From the NCBI GenBank assembly GCA_905221605.1, contig CAJNDS010000946.1, forward strand, positions 152,501-216,500: a stretch of DNA of 64,000 bases, written 5' to 3'. The notes below the pieces were generated by a model. It saw only the letters and a list, made by a program, of their open reading frames with translations, was not told the DNA's origin and ran no database searches. This stretch comes from Symbiodinium natans (taxonomy: Eukaryota; Sar; Dinophyceae; Suessiales; Symbiodiniaceae). Positions 63,499 to 64,000 of this stretch are shown here, piece by piece. Within the stretch, counting starts at the first letter, position 1; every line of letters begins with the position of its first letter. The position numbers and the translations under genes are program-made.

Positions 63499-64000
63499 CT
63501 AGATGCATTTGCGGTGCACAATCGTCGGGCCGCTCTCATCATACTCGGCCTTCGAGATCCACATCTGCTGGAAGGTGCTCAGTGATGAGAGGATGGAGCC
63601 ACCAATCCACACGCTGTACTTCCTCTCCGGTGGGGCGATGACCTTCACCTTCACCGTGGAAGGCGCCAGTGCGCAGATCTCCTTGGTCATGCGCTCGCCG
63701 ATGCCCGGCAACATCGTGGTGCCACCGGACAGAACGATGTTCTGGTAGAGGTCGCGGCGGATGTCCACGTCGCATTGCATGATGGACCGGAAGGTGGTGT
63801 CGTGGATTCCCATCGCCTCCTTGCCCACCAAGCTGGGTTGGAACAGCACCTCAGGGCAGCGGAACCGCTCGCTTTGCAAGGAGATGATGTTGCCGTCTGG
63901 CAACTCGTACGTCTTCGCCTTGTCGTTGCTTTCCGCTGCAGCCTTCAGCTCGCTGTTGAAGTCCAGCGCGATGTAGCAAAGCTTCCTTGGCGCAGCAAAC
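63499..64000 (-). CDS. Actin, third copy, last exon only (cut by window end)
   Basis: The last exon of a further actin gene reads from [20 protein letters not shown] through [17 protein letters not shown] to TIVHRKCI. It appears nearly identical in DNA and protein to the last exon of the complete copy 1.93 kb away, including the acceptor context GCGCCAAG. The rest lies beyond position 64000. The close identity of both exon and 3' flank points to recent duplication or gene conversion. Confidence 0.95.
   Translation of the reverse strand, partial: FAAPRKLCYIALDFNSELKAAAESNDKAKTYELPDGNIISLQSERFRCPEVLFQPSLVGKEAMGIHDTTFRSIMQCDVDIRRDLYQNIVLSGGTTMLPGIGERMTKEICALAPSTVKVKVIAPPERKYSVWIGGSILSSLSTFQQMWISKAEYDESGPTIVHRKCI

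Overview
The window looks like nuclear DNA of a dinoflagellate. Four observations support this. (1) Plant/alveolate-type telomere heptamers (TTTAGGG/CCCTAAA) and their variants occur hundreds of times between about 1-24 kb and 36-61 kb. (2) Genes are broken into very short exons. Many inferred introns start with GC or GA instead of GT but end in AG, and in the complete actin copy these junctions restore exactly 376 codons. (3) Actin genes lie in a head-to-tail tandem array. (4) Nearly every gene I can name is on the minus strand, as in dinoflagellate unidirectional gene clusters. No rRNA, tRNA, CRISPR or bacterial operon structure was seen. The host species cannot be fixed from sequence alone.

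Layout. 0.2-12 kb: small minus-strand coding islands between telomere-like arrays; the lowest ones read as tetratricopeptide repeats (TPR), the rest are unrecognised. 13.0-16.7 kb: a monocarboxylate-transporter-like (SLC16/MFS) gene in about nine exons. 17.2-23.5 kb: a DExH helicase of the type known mainly from bacteria (DUF3516-type), in at least nine exons, with no coding seen past motif V. 24-26.3 kb: plus-strand islands of an unrecognised gene. 28.1-35.5 kb: a plus-strand transposable element with no telomere-like repeats, carrying a pogo/CENP-B-like DDE transposase and a Ulp1-like C48 cysteine protease, bordered by 56-, 112- and 74-bp tandem arrays. 38.1-57.8 kb: one ferrochelatase gene over about 20 kb, with a complete MLH1 mismatch-repair gene (47.06-50.03 kb) nested on the same strand inside one 4.5-kb intron. 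58.8-64.0 kb: three actin copies: one divergent, one complete, one cut by the window end.

Throughout the repeat-rich parts there are several families of roughly 75-130 bp inverted-repeat elements (MITE-like). In MLH1, the helicase and ferrochelatase the inferred 5' splice site falls at the outer edge of such an element, which suggests introner-like intron gain followed by growth of telomere-like arrays inside introns. The 24-35.5 kb segment also has a strong strand-biased excess of the tetramer TCTG in coding and non-coding DNA alike.

The genes belong to unrelated host functions (transport, RNA helicase, haem synthesis, mismatch repair, cytoskeleton) and show no sign of acting in one pathway. 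All exon coordinates were read by eye and are approximate unless a phase check is stated.
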